Assembly: GCF_016863095.1 (NCBI RefSeq) | Contig: NZ_BOOF01000009.1 | Coordinates: forward strand, 1 to 64,000 | Source of the DNA: Microbispora siamensis | GTDB taxonomy: Bacteria > Actinomycetota > Actinomycetes > Streptosporangiales > Streptosporangiaceae | Length of the DNA stretch: 64,000 nucleotides | Reading direction: 5' to 3' | Shown here: in pieces, positions 34,026 through 42,307 of the stretch | Position numbering within the stretch: position 1 is the first letter of the stretch | Layout of the letters: every line of letters starts with the position of its first letter | Program-made: the position numbers and the translations under genes | Notes under the pieces: model-generated | The model's input: only the letters and a program-made list of their open reading frames with translations | The model's database searches: none | Told to the model about the DNA's origin: nothing

Positions 34026-35387
34026 GTGACGACCACGATGAACCGGGCGCCCCGGGACCGAACCCATTACCTGTACCTGGCGGTGATCGCCGCGGTCCTC
34101 CTCGGCATCGCCGTCGGGCTGGCGGCACCGGACGCCGGGGTCGCGCTCAAGCCGCTGGGCACGGCCTTCGTCGCCCTGATCAAGATGATGATCAGCCCGA
34201 TCATCTTCTGCACGATCGTGCTCGGCGTCGGATCGGTTGCCCAGGCCGCCAAGGTCGGCAAGGTGGGCGGGCTGGCCATCGGCTACTTCCTGGTCATGTC
34301 CACGGTGGCGCTGGCCATCGGCCTGCTCGTGGGCAACGTCCTGCACCCCGGCGAGGGGCTCCAGCTGACCGACGAGCTGCGCAAGGCCGCCGAGGAGCAG
34401 GCGGCCAAGGGCGGCGAGAGCGACACGACGTCGTTCCTGCTCGGCATCATCCCGGCGACCTTCGTCTCGGCGTTCACCGAGGGCCAGGTGCTGCAGACCC
34501 TGCTGGTCGCGCTGCTGACCGGCTTCGCGCTGCAGGCGATGGGGGAGCGTGCGGCGCCCATCCTGCGGGGGATCGGCCACCTGCAGCGGCTCGTCTTCCG
34601 CGTCCTGGCGATGATCATGTGGGCGGCCCCGGTCGGCGCGTTCGGCGCCATGGCCGCCGTGGTCGGCGCGGGCGGTTTCGACGCGCTGCGCAGCCTGGCC
34701 GTGCTGATGGGCGGGTTCTATCTGACGTGCCTGCTGTTCGTGGGGGTCGTGCTCGGCGCGGTGCTGTGGCTCGGCGCACGGATCAACCTGCTGTCCCTGC
34801 TGCGCTACCTCGGCCGGGAGTTCCTGCTCATCCTGTCCACGTCCTCCTCCGAGTCGGCGCTGCCGCGCCTGATCGCCAAGATGGAGCACCTGGGGGTGAG
34901 CCGCACCGTCGCCGGCATCACGGTCCCGACCGGCTACTCGTTCAACCTCGACGGCACCGCCATCTACCTGACCATGGCGACGCTGTTCGTGGCCCGTGCG
35001 ACCGGCTTCCCGCTCTCGGCCGGGGAGCAGATCGGCCTGCTGGTCTTCATGATCATCGCGTCCAAGGGGGCGGCGGGCGTCACCGGCGCGGGCCTCGCCA
35101 CGCTGGCGGCGGGCCTGCAGTCGCACCGGCCGGCCCTCGTGGACGGCGTCGGCCTGATCGTGGGCATCGACCGGTTCATGTCGGAGGCCCGGGCGCTGAC
35201 CAACTTCGCGGGGAACGCGGTCGCCACCGTCCTGATCGGCACGTGGGTGGGCGACTTCGACCGCTCGCGGGCGGAGGAGGTGCTGGCCGGCCGGGCCCCC
35301 TTCGACGAGGCGACGTTCGTGGACGACGAGGCCGCCGCCCCGGCCCCCGAGGCGGGACGCGCCCCCGCCCCGGCGGTTCACCCGTAA
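34026..35387 (+). CDS. dctA: C4-dicarboxylate:cation symporter
   Basis: A 453-residue DAACS-family transporter for succinate, fumarate, malate and related acids. Family landmarks: FVALIKMMISPIIFCTIVLG in helix 3, the re-entrant serine-rich loop LILSTSSSESALPRLIAKM, PTGYSFNLDGTAIYLTMATL with the NLDGT cation/substrate motif, the SKGAAGVTGAG hairpin, and the NFAGNAVATVL segment. Start GTG 34026 has GAGGAGGG 5 bases upstream. The C-terminal tail is Ala/Pro-rich and disposable-looking. It is divergent from a CitA/DcuS-type kinase/regulator pair, a standard arrangement for substrate-induced uptake. Confidence 0.95.
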   Translation: MTTTMNRAPRDRTHYLYLAVIAAVLLGIAVGLAAPDAGVALKPLGTAFVALIKMMISPIIFCTIVLGVGSVAQAAKVGKVGGLAIGYFLVMSTVALAIGLLVGNVLHPGEGLQLTDELRKAAEEQAAKGGESDTTSFLLGIIPATFVSAFTEGQVLQTLLVALLTGFALQAMGERAAPILRGIGHLQRLVFRVLAMIMWAAPVGAFGAMAAVVGAGGFDALRSLAVLMGGFYLTCLLFVGVVLGAVLWLGARINLLSLLRYLGREFLLILSTSSSESALPRLIAKMEHLGVSRTVAGITVPTGYSFNLDGTAIYLTMATLFVARATGFPLSAGEQIGLLVFMIIASKGAAGVTGAGLATLAAGLQSHRPALVDGVGLIVGIDRFMSEARALTNFAGNAVATVLIGTWVGDFDRSRAEEVLAGRAPFDEATFVDDEAAAPAPEAGRAPAPAVHP

Positions 35388-35392
35388 CCGGA

Positions 35393-35758
35393 TCAGCGGG
35401 CGGGCGGCACGAACTCCGGCTGGTCCAGCACCCGCAGCCAGCTTCCGTCGGGCTGGCGCCGTACGACCTGGGCCCGGGCGCCTGCGCCGTCCTTCGGCGG
35501 GGTCGAGGTCAGCGCGATGTCGCCGCTTACCAGGGTCGGCAGCGGCTCCTCGGGCTCGAAACGGGGGCGGTTCGCCAGCACCTTCTCCCAGAGGGCGCGG
35601 ATCGCCTCCCGGCCGACCGTCACGCCGCCCGGCGGGTAGGCCAGCACGGCGTTCTCCTCGTACAGGGCCGCCACACCCTCGGCGTCCCCGGCGTTGGACC
35701 GCTCGACGAACAGGCGGGTGATGTCCTCCGGCCGCATGGCCTTCTCGTACTCCGGCAT
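35393..35758 (-). CDS. SnoaL/NTF2-like protein
   Basis: 121 residues, a cone-shaped alpha+beta barrel of the SnoaL/steroid-isomerase type. It has DITRLFVERSNAGDAEGVAA, LYEENAVLAYPPGGVTVGRE, AIRALWEKVL and the closing PDGSWLRVLDQPE strand. Small proteins of this fold often bind or isomerise hydrophobic substrates, or limit stress; no catalytic dyad can be assigned. ATG 35758 has GGAGG 5 bases upstream. Divergent from the LysR gene with a 94-bp gap, so probably its target. Confidence 0.85.
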   Translation of the reverse strand: MPEYEKAMRPEDITRLFVERSNAGDAEGVAALYEENAVLAYPPGGVTVGREAIRALWEKVLANRPRFEPEEPLPTLVSGDIALTSTPPKDGAGARAQVVRRQPDGSWLRVLDQPEFVPPAR

Positions 35759-35852
35759 TGGTTCCTCCCGATCTCTCGTACGGCCTCCAGCCTGCCGAGC
35801 CGCGTGCCAGAAGTCCAACAGATGGATCGGATGGGAACTAGAATCAGCGGTT

Positions 35853-36737
35853 ATGGAACTGCGCCAGCTGGAGTATTTCGTCGCGGTCGCCGAGGAGCGC
35901 AACTTCACCCGGGCCGCCGAGCGGGTGCACATCAGCCAGTCGGGCGTCAGCGCCCAGATCCGGCAGCTCGAACGCGAACTCGGCGCCGAGCTGTTCGACC
36001 GGTCCGCGCGGAGCGTCACGCTGACCGTCGCGGGGAAGGCCGCGCTCGACCACGCCCGCGCCGCGCTCGCCGCGGCCGGGGCGCTGGGACAGGCGGTGGG
36101 CGAGGTGACCGGCCTCATCCGGGGCCGGCTCACGGTCGGGATGGTCGTCGGCTGCACCGTCACGCCGCTGTTCGACGCCCTCGCCGCGTTCCACCGGGCC
36201 CACCCGGGGGTCGAGATCTCCCTGCTGGAGGACGGCTCCGACCGGCTCGTCGAAGGGGTGCGCTCCGGCGCCCTCGACCTGGCCCTCGCCGGGCTCGCCG
36301 CCGCCCCGGACGGCCTGGAGACGCTGACCGTCATCAGCGAGCGGCTCGTCGCCGCCGTCCCCCCGGACCACCCCCTCGCGGGCCGGGACGGGGTCACCCT
36401 GCGCGACCTCGGCTCGCACCCGATCGTCTGCATGCCGTACGGCACCGGCCTGCGCACGGTGTTCGACCGGGCCTGCGCGGCCCGGGGCCTCCAGCCGGTG
36501 ATCGCGCTGCAGGCCGGGGCGGCCGACGCCGTCGCCGGCCTCGCGGCCCGCGGACTCGGCGTCGCCGTACTCAGCGAGTCGATGGCCGCGGCCCACCGCG
36601 ACCGGCTCACCGCGCTCACCATCGAGGACGTCGAGACGCCCGCGCTGCTCGCGCTGGTGTGGCGCGGCGGGCAGGGCCCCGCCGTACGCGAGTTCGTGCG
36701 GCACGCCCGGCGGTCCTTCGCGGTCACCGCCGTCTGA
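35853..36737 (+). CDS. LysR-family transcriptional regulator
   Basis: 294 residues. N-terminal winged helix MELRQLEYFVAVAEERNFTR, AAERVHISQSGVSAQIRQLE, RELGAELFDRSARSVTLTVAG, then a two-lobed effector domain (RGRLTVGMVVGCTV, FHRAHPGVEISLLE, GLGVAVLSESMAA). Resembles regulators controlling a divergently transcribed single enzyme gene. Both the family habit and the head-to-head position with the NTF2-like gene suggest control of that gene. Start ATG 35853 is fixed by the conserved MELRQL opening. Confidence 0.93.
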   Translation: MELRQLEYFVAVAEERNFTRAAERVHISQSGVSAQIRQLERELGAELFDRSARSVTLTVAGKAALDHARAALAAAGALGQAVGEVTGLIRGRLTVGMVVGCTVTPLFDALAAFHRAHPGVEISLLEDGSDRLVEGVRSGALDLALAGLAAAPDGLETLTVISERLVAAVPPDHPLAGRDGVTLRDLGSHPIVCMPYGTGLRTVFDRACAARGLQPVIALQAGAADAVAGLAARGLGVAVLSESMAAAHRDRLTALTIEDVETPALLALVWRGGQGPAVREFVRHARRSFAVTAV

Positions 36738-36817
36738 GGGGCCGTCCCGCCTGCGCCGGTCTCGCGGGGTGGGTTTGGATTGGACGTATGTGCCCAGGTA
36801 CTCCTAGAGTCCCTTTC

Positions 36818-37261
36818 ATGACGTCTGGTGATCTCCAGCTCCGGAGGGCCGAGAAGACCGACGCGGACGAGATCTTCGCACTCGCCCGCGAGTTCGCGCT
36901 GACGTTCCGGCCCGAGCGTGCGCCGTTCGACGCGGCGCTGCCGCAACTCCTGGAGAACGAGGACGCATTCCTCATCGTCGCCACGGTCGAGGGGACCGTA
37001 CGCGGCTATTTGCTGGGCTTCACCCACCTCACGCTGTTCGCCAACGGCAGGGTCGCGTGGGTGGAGGAGGCGATGATCGAGAGCGGCTACCGCCGCCACG
37101 GCATCGGGCGGCGGCTGCTGGAGGAGTTCGAGACGTGGGCCCGCTCACGGCAGGCCGGATACGTCGCGCTGGCCACCCGGCGGGCCGCCGAGTTCTACGG
37201 CGCCCTCGGCTACGAGGTGTCGGCCACCTACTACCGCAAGATGCTCCGACCGAAGATGTGA
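36818..37261 (+). CDS. GNAT-family N-acetyltransferase
   Basis: 147 residues. GNAT fold: DLQLRRAEKTDADEIFALAR (strand 1/helix 1), GTVRGYLLGFTHLTLF (strands 2-4), VEEAMIESGYRRHGIGRRLL as the acetyl-CoA pyrophosphate loop (RxxGxG/A), and RRAAEFYGALGYEVSATYYR as the closing helix-strand. The acceptor is unknown. ATG 36818 is preferred; ATG 36788 would add ten unconserved residues. Stand-alone gene. Confidence 0.9.
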   Translation: MTSGDLQLRRAEKTDADEIFALAREFALTFRPERAPFDAALPQLLENEDAFLIVATVEGTVRGYLLGFTHLTLFANGRVAWVEEAMIESGYRRHGIGRRLLEEFETWARSRQAGYVALATRRAAEFYGALGYEVSATYYRKMLRPKM

Positions 37262-37276
37262 GCCCGGTATCCGGGC
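37262..37276. terminator. Hairpin after the acetyltransferase gene
   Basis: GCCCGG, loop TAT, CCGGGC, immediately after the stop codon. No T-tract. Confidence 0.45.
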
Positions 37277-37339
37277 CCGTGAGATCGGGAAACTCCTGAT
37301 CGCCGTGAGGTCGGCAGCGATCGAGTCTATGATTCCCGG

Positions 37340-37960
37340 ATGTCTCCAAGATCCGTTCTGCCACTTCTGGTGCTTCTCGGTCTCCTCGTCGGCTGTGGCG
37401 CGGTCGGCCGCAAGAGCAGCACGGACGACGTCGTCTCTTCGGAGCCGTCCGCCTCGGCGCTGGAGTCGATCCAGGGACGCTGGTGGACGTGGGCGTCCTC
37501 CGAGACCGAGAGCACCAACCCCGTCGCGGACGACACCGGAGAGTTCTGTGATCGCAACCAGCCGGAGGACGTCTGGTTCCTCGCCGGGACCTTCGGCGGC
37601 ACCGTACGGCGGACGTGCGCGCTTCCCGCGGGGAGGCCGCTGGTGTTCCCGCTGGTGAATCTGGTCGGCGACCAGGCGGACTGCGAGGACTTCATGGCCA
37701 CGGCGAAAGGCAGCGCGGTCCTCGACGGCCGGCCGGTCACACCGGAACGGATGGAAGAGGACGACGTCGCCGTGACCGGTGTTGCGGACAATCCTCTGAC
37801 CGGTGTGGAGGGAACGGAGACGTTCTACGCGTGCGGGCTCTGGGCACGTCTTCGACCGCTGCGGCCGGGACGCCACACGCTGACCATCCACGGGTCCTCC
37901 GGAGGCTTCCGCGTCGGCGCCGACTACACGCTCATCGTCGCAACGGGGCAGCAAGCCTGA
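37340..37960 (+). CDS. Lipoprotein of unknown function
   Basis: 206 residues. Type II signal: MSPRSVLPLLVLLGLLVGC, with lipobox LVGC (acylated Cys 19). The mature part starts with a Ser/Asp-rich linker and then a compact domain with QGRWWTWASSETESTNPVAD, FCDRNQPEDVWFLAGTFGG, four further cysteines (CALPAG, CEDF, CGLW and the FCD one) and RPLRPGRHTLTIHGSSGGF. The pattern recurs in secreted proteins of Streptomyces-like bacteria, but I know of no function. Convergent with the next gene. Confidence 0.8.
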   Translation: MSPRSVLPLLVLLGLLVGCGAVGRKSSTDDVVSSEPSASALESIQGRWWTWASSETESTNPVADDTGEFCDRNQPEDVWFLAGTFGGTVRRTCALPAGRPLVFPLVNLVGDQADCEDFMATAKGSAVLDGRPVTPERMEEDDVAVTGVADNPLTGVEGTETFYACGLWARLRPLRPGRHTLTIHGSSGGFRVGADYTLIVATGQQA

Positions 37961-37979
37961 CCTGGCCTGCCGGAAGCGA

Positions 37980-38007
37980 CCCCGCGCGTCGCACCGTACA
38001 CGCGGGG
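37980..38007. terminator. Hairpin between convergent genes
   Basis: CCCCGCG and CGCGGGG arms with a 14-base loop, between the lipoprotein stop and the end of the minus-strand gene at 38018. Confidence 0.45.
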
Positions 38008-38017
38008 CCGGGGACGG

Positions 38018-40048
38018 TCAGACGGCCGAGGTGAGCTGAGCGTCCAGGCGGTAGCCGTCCACGGTCACGTAGACCGAGTCGCCGGGCCGCGCGTTCAGCC
38101 GCATCAGGACCGGCTGGAGCGAGTCGAACACCGGCTGCCGGTCGCGCCACACAAGCACGACGGCGTTGTCTCCCGGGCCGGTGACCGACAGCAGCGTCCC
38201 CGGGCGCATGCCGAGCTGGGCGGCGTACCCCTCGGGGACCGCCACCGGCTCGCCGCGCAGGTGGCCGCTGGTGACGTCGATCCGCTGCCAGCGGCGCGGG
38301 TCGGAGGCCGGGCTGGAGGTCGGGCGGGGGTTCGGCACCAGATGCGGCCGGGGCACGCCCCCCGCCAGGTTCCCGTTCAGATTGCCGTTCGGGTTCCCGT
38401 TCAGGTTGCCGTTCGTGAGCGCGTTGAGCGCGGCGAGCGCGGTGGCGGCGTCGGGCCCGTTGTTGGCCTGCGACGGGATCGGGACTCCGCCGCGGCCGTG
38501 GTGGTGCCCGTTCGCGCCGGGCGTACGGCGGGGCAGCGGCGCGGGCTTCGCCGTCTGGTCGGGGCCGTGCCGGGTGGGCAGGGGGGCGGGCTCGGACGGG
38601 GAACCCGCCTGCGGCATCGAGTCCAGCCACGCCTTGGCGGAGTGGGCGCGGATGCCGAGTTGGCCGAGCAGCTCCACGACGTCGGCGTCCGCGGGCTTGC
38701 TCGCCAGCAGCTGGCGGGTCTTGTCCCGCAGCCCCGCCAGGTCGCCGACCACGAGCCAGCCGTCCTGCAGCCGACGGTCGGGCATCAGCGTGACCAGCAC
38801 CCGCCACAGCGGCGTGCCGAGGGCTGGGACCTCGATGGGGTGGGACGGGTCCGCCGCGATGAGCTGCTCCTGGGTGGCCGCGGCGCCCAGCCACTCGGTG
38901 AGCCCGAACAGATGGCCGGTGAGCGGCGCGGAGTCGGGGGAGCGCAGCCACAGCAGCACCCGCTCCTCGGCCGCGCGCTGGGCCTGGGAGAGCAGCTCGC
39001 GGTCCACGTTCAGGTTGTGCGCCAGCGTGCGCAGGCTCACCGGCTCGGCGGCGAACAGCCGCTCGGCCGCGACGGCCCTGGCGAGCGGGTCCCAGCCGCG
39101 GAACAGGCCTTCGACGACCGCGACCATCGGGTGCGCGCTGAGGTCGGCCGGCTGCCGCTCCCGCGCCGCCTCGGCCGCGGGCTGCTGGACGGGGGCGGCC
39201 GCGGGCTGCGGGATCGAGGCCCCCGGCTGCCGGGCGAAGGGCTGCGTGGCGGGCTTGGGCGGCTCCGCGACCGGCGCCTGCGACGCGGGCGACGGGGCCG
39301 GCGACGGGGCGCTCTGCCCGGGCCGTACGGGTGCCTGCCCCTGCTGAGCGGGCGTCCGGGTGGGCGTCTCGGCGGCCTGTCCGGGCGCCGGCGCGGCGGG
39401 CCGGGCGAACGGCTGCGAGGTGGTCCCCGGGGCGGCGACCTGCGGGAAGGGCTGGGAGGAGGTCCCGGCCTGGGGGAACGGCTGCGAGGTCGTCCCGGGT
39501 GCGGCCTGCGGGAGGGGCTCGGAGGCGGGACTGGCGGGCGCCTGTGCCTGTGCCTGGACCTGTGCCGGGGTCGCGGGCTTGCCTCCCGCGAGCGCCTGCT
39601 CGGGCCGACCGGACGCCAGCTCGCTCTCCAGGCGCCCGAACACCTCCCGGAACACCGTGGTCAGGAGGACCTCGGGCGAGGCGGGGGCGGCCGGGGCCTG
39701 GAGATCGCACGGCGTCAGGCGGCGCAGCCGATACCACCCGCCGAGGTGGTTGACCACCGTGCGTACGGGATCGGGCCAGCCGGGCATGGCCGGATCCACG
39801 GTGTGCACCTGGAGCGCCGGGAGCAGGTCGATGAGGGGCAGGTGATCCCAGCGGCCGACGGCGAGGCGGGCGAGCCGCTCGCAGAGCCAGTCAACGCCGG
39901 TCGCCCGCATCGCGCGGCCGATCCCGACGGAGGCCCACCAGCCGCCGGGCAGGCGCGGGTCGGCCAGCATCTCGGCCACCTGCTGAGGACGGCTCCAGCG
40001 CAGGGCCGGGACCAGGTCGCTCAGGCAGATCGTTGACTCGGCGTCCAT
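38018..40048 (-). CDS. Large actinobacterial protein of unknown function with low-complexity linkers
   Basis: About 676 residues from ATG 40048 (ATG 40081 also possible). Residues 1-140 are globular (ICLSDLVPALRWSRPQQVAE, LPLIDLLPALQVHTVDPAMP). About 150-310 is a Pro/Ala/Gln/Thr-rich linker with recurring SQPFPQ and TSQPF. About 315-490 is helical (VAAERLFAAEPVSLRTLAHN, AEERVLLWLRSPDSAPLTGH, LQDGWLVVGDLAGLRDKTRQ), vaguely like helix-turn-helix domains. A second linker ends in an Asn-Gly repeat, and the last 85 residues form a beta-rich module (AQLGMRPGTLLSVTGPGDNA). No signal peptide or membrane segment. I do not recognise a function; it may be regulatory. It follows psuK on the same strand, 37 bp away. 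Confidence 0.7.
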   Translation of the reverse strand: MDAESTICLSDLVPALRWSRPQQVAEMLADPRLPGGWWASVGIGRAMRATGVDWLCERLARLAVGRWDHLPLIDLLPALQVHTVDPAMPGWPDPVRTVVNHLGGWYRLRRLTPCDLQAPAAPASPEVLLTTVFREVFGRLESELASGRPEQALAGGKPATPAQVQAQAQAPASPASEPLPQAAPGTTSQPFPQAGTSSQPFPQVAAPGTTSQPFARPAAPAPGQAAETPTRTPAQQGQAPVRPGQSAPSPAPSPASQAPVAEPPKPATQPFARQPGASIPQPAAAPVQQPAAEAARERQPADLSAHPMVAVVEGLFRGWDPLARAVAAERLFAAEPVSLRTLAHNLNVDRELLSQAQRAAEERVLLWLRSPDSAPLTGHLFGLTEWLGAAATQEQLIAADPSHPIEVPALGTPLWRVLVTLMPDRRLQDGWLVVGDLAGLRDKTRQLLASKPADADVVELLGQLGIRAHSAKAWLDSMPQAGSPSEPAPLPTRHGPDQTAKPAPLPRRTPGANGHHHGRGGVPIPSQANNGPDAATALAALNALTNGNLNGNPNGNLNGNLAGGVPRPHLVPNPRPTSSPASDPRRWQRIDVTSGHLRGEPVAVPEGYAAQLGMRPGTLLSVTGPGDNAVVLVWRDRQPVFDSLQPVLMRLNARPGDSVYVTVDGYRLDAQLTSAV
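38361..38420. repeat. Tandem repeat encoding Asn-Gly/Asn-Leu units
   Basis: About five 12-bp units of the type CCGTTCAGGTTG and CCGTTCGGGTTC inside the large unknown gene. They encode N-G-N-L-N-G-N-P repeats between two globular domains. Length is likely to vary between strains. Confidence 0.75.
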
Positions 40049-40085
40049 CGGTATGACCGCACCCTCCCGAGAGTGACGCATGTTG

Positions 40086-41024
40086 CTAATGGTGCAGCTT
40101 ACGCCGCAAACCAGCAATTGGTGTCAATAGGGTAAAGTTCCCAGGATCCGGCCGGGCGCCGACCTGCGCGACCGCCGCCGCGCCCGCCTCACATCCCTTG
40201 CGCAGGGCTTCCTCGGGCGTGTTCCCGGCCATCGAGGCGACCAGGAACCCGGCGGCGAACGCGTCTCCCGCGCCCGTCGAGTCGACCACCTCCGCCGGGG
40301 GCGCGGCCGCTCTGGCGACTATACGGCCATCGCGGGCCAGCAGGGCACCGCCGGCTCCGAGCTTGACCACCGCCGTGCCGTAGTGGGCGCTGAGCGTGCG
40401 GGCCGCCGCCTCGGGATCCGCGGCGTCCGCGAGCAGTAGCGCCTCCTCCAGGTTGGGGATCACGACGCTCGCCGGGGCGGTCTCGCGGAGGAACCGCTCG
40501 GTGCCGAACGTGCGCAGGGGCCCGCAGGAGGCCGGATCGACGCTGACGGGGATCCCGCGCCCGGCGGCCTCGCGCATGGCGAGCCGTACGAGTTCCAGGC
40601 CCGGCTCGGCGAACATCGTGTACGCCGACAGGTGCAGGTGCCCGACCCCGTCGAGCAGGTCGGGCGTCCAGTCGCCGACCCCGATGTGGGCGCTCGCCCC
40701 GCGGTTGGTGAGCATGGACCGCTCCCCGGTGGAGTCGACCATGGCGATCACGACGGCGGAGGGCCGCTCCGGGTCGATCCGCAGGTGCGGCCGGACCCCG
40801 GCCTTGGTCAGCTGGGCCGCGTGCCACTCGCCGGTGTCGTACCCGGCCCGCGCCAGCAGGCGGGTGTCGGCGCCGAGCCGGGCGGCCCAGGAGGCGGTGT
40901 TCGCCCCCGAGCCGCCCGGGCGCAATGCGATGTCGGCGGGCGTGTCGGTGCCGGTGGCCGCGGGGCCGTCGTGCAGCGCGACGACGTCGGTGACCACGTC
41001 GCCGATCACCAGCAGACCGCTCAC
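40086..41024 (-). CDS. psuK: PfkB-family kinase, probable pseudouridine kinase
   Basis: 312 residues. Ribokinase fold with ALRPGGSGANTASWAARLGA near the N-terminus (signature 1) and EVVDSTGAGDAFAAGFLVAS near the C-terminus (signature 2, with the catalytic Asp in GAGD and the anion hole). Alone this only says sugar or nucleoside kinase. The overlap with psuG (GTGA) makes pseudouridine phosphorylation to pseudouridine 5'-phosphate the natural assignment. Together the two genes recycle pseudouridine from degraded RNA to uracil and ribose 5-phosphate. Confidence 0.88.
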   Translation of the reverse strand: MSGLLVIGDVVTDVVALHDGPAATGTDTPADIALRPGGSGANTASWAARLGADTRLLARAGYDTGEWHAAQLTKAGVRPHLRIDPERPSAVVIAMVDSTGERSMLTNRGASAHIGVGDWTPDLLDGVGHLHLSAYTMFAEPGLELVRLAMREAAGRGIPVSVDPASCGPLRTFGTERFLRETAPASVVIPNLEEALLLADAADPEAAARTLSAHYGTAVVKLGAGGALLARDGRIVARAAAPPAEVVDSTGAGDAFAAGFLVASMAGNTPEEALRKGCEAGAAAVAQVGARPDPGNFTLLTPIAGLRRKLHH

Positions 41025-41923
41025 CCGGCCGCCCAGGCGGCCGCGATCTCCCCGGCCAGGCGGGTGTTGCCGCGTACGGCCGCGAGGTTGGCCTCCAGCG
41101 ACGCGCCACCCGTGCCCTCGACCAGGTATTCCAGCAGGAACGGGGTGATGGCCTGCCCGGTGACCCCGCGCTCCTCGGCGGCGCGCAGGCCCTCCGCGAG
41201 CACCCGGTCGTGCAGGTCCGGGTCGAGCTGGAGATCGGCCGGAACCGGGTTGGCCACGATCAGCGCCGTGTCCAGCCCGCCGAGCGTGTCCTGGGCGCGC
41301 ATGATGCCGGCGGCCTCCTGCGGCGTCTCGACGCGCCAGTCGACCGGCTCTCCGGAGCTGTGCAGGTAGAAGCCGGGGAACTCGTCGGTCCGGTAGCCGA
41401 CGACCGTGACCTGCTTGGTCTCCAGCCGCTGGAGCGTCGCGGGCACGTCGAGGATCGACTTCACCCCGGCGCACACGACCGTGATCCTGGTGCGGCTGAG
41501 CGTGTCGATGTCGGCGGACTCGTCCTGCACCGTGGTCCAGCCGCGGTGGACGCCGCCGAGACCCCCGGTGGCGAACACCCGCACACCCGCCCTGGCTGCC
41601 AGGAACGAGGTGCCGGAGACGGTCGTGGCTCCGCTCAGCCCGAGCGCGGCGGCCGGGGCGAGGTCGCGGAAGCCGAGCTTGCGCAGGCCCGGCTCGGTCG
41701 CGATCCGGTCCAGCCCGTCCTTGTCCAGGCCCACCCGAGGGACGCCGTCCAGCACCGCCACCGTCGCCGGCACGGCCCCCGCCTGCCGGACGAGGTCCTC
41801 CAGTTCGAGGGCGACCTGGAGGTTGCGGGGCTGGGGAAGCCCGTGGGAGATGATGGTGGACTCCAGGGCGACGACCGGACGGCCGGTGGCCAGCGCCTCG
41901 GCGACCTCATCGGAAACGCGCAT
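41021..41923 (-). CDS. psuG: Pseudouridine-5'-phosphate glycosidase
   Basis: 300 residues. Splits the C-C glycosidic bond of pseudouridine 5'-phosphate to uracil and ribose 5-phosphate. Family sequence is unmistakable: VVALESTIISHGLPQPRNLQ (with the catalytic Glu), VPATVAVLDGVPRVGL, ATTVSGTSFLAARAGVRVF, ATGGLGGVHRG, CAGVKSILDVPATLQRLET, PGFYLHSSGEPVDWR and VANPVP. Start ATG 41923 has AGGAGA 3 bases upstream. Upstream gene of psuK with a 4-bp overlap. Confidence 0.95.
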   Translation of the reverse strand: MRVSDEVAEALATGRPVVALESTIISHGLPQPRNLQVALELEDLVRQAGAVPATVAVLDGVPRVGLDKDGLDRIATEPGLRKLGFRDLAPAAALGLSGATTVSGTSFLAARAGVRVFATGGLGGVHRGWTTVQDESADIDTLSRTRITVVCAGVKSILDVPATLQRLETKQVTVVGYRTDEFPGFYLHSSGEPVDWRVETPQEAAGIMRAQDTLGGLDTALIVANPVPADLQLDPDLHDRVLAEGLRAAEERGVTGQAITPFLLEYLVEGTGGASLEANLAAVRGNTRLAGEIAAAWAAG

Positions 41924-42307
41924 GTCTCTCCTGTGTTTCCCGCTCACCATCGGTGCGCTCACTTCCGCCTGGTCGTGCCGGAGGCGCGCAATGGAACGCC
42001 TCCCTCGTCGCGCTCTGGTCGCTTCGCTCCCGCGCGCTCCTCAGTCCAGACCGGCGGCGCGCCCCTCCGGATCGCTCGGTTTGTTTCCCGCTTGGGGTTC
42101 TTTCGTTGGCGGAGGATTGTCCGCTTCGGCATATTCTGCCCGGGTCTTGCGGGGGATCTTGCGATACGTTGCGGGCATCCGCTCAGGTCCGCCGACGCCA
42201 CATCCTCCCGTCACCCCTCAAGACCCTCCCACGCCCGCCGCCACGACCCGCCGACGGCCCGCATACAACCGCGACACCGAGCCACGTACGACCGGGGAGA
42301 ACGCTCC
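41924..42307. other. 384-bp divergent intergenic region
   Basis: Lies between psuG (minus) and the oxidoreductase (plus) and should carry both promoters. No coding sequence is convincing. It contains a degenerate copy of the GAGCGAAGCGAGCG-type repeat at about 42005-42040 (TCGCGCTCTGGTCGCTTCGC) and is comparatively AT-rich around 42070-42170 (CGGCATATTCTGCC, GCGATACGTTGCGGG). I could not fix a promoter. Confidence 0.5.

Noticed and set aside
36788-36817. Upstream ATG for the acetyltransferase
   Set aside because: The ten extra residues are unconserved; the fold begins right after ATG 36818.
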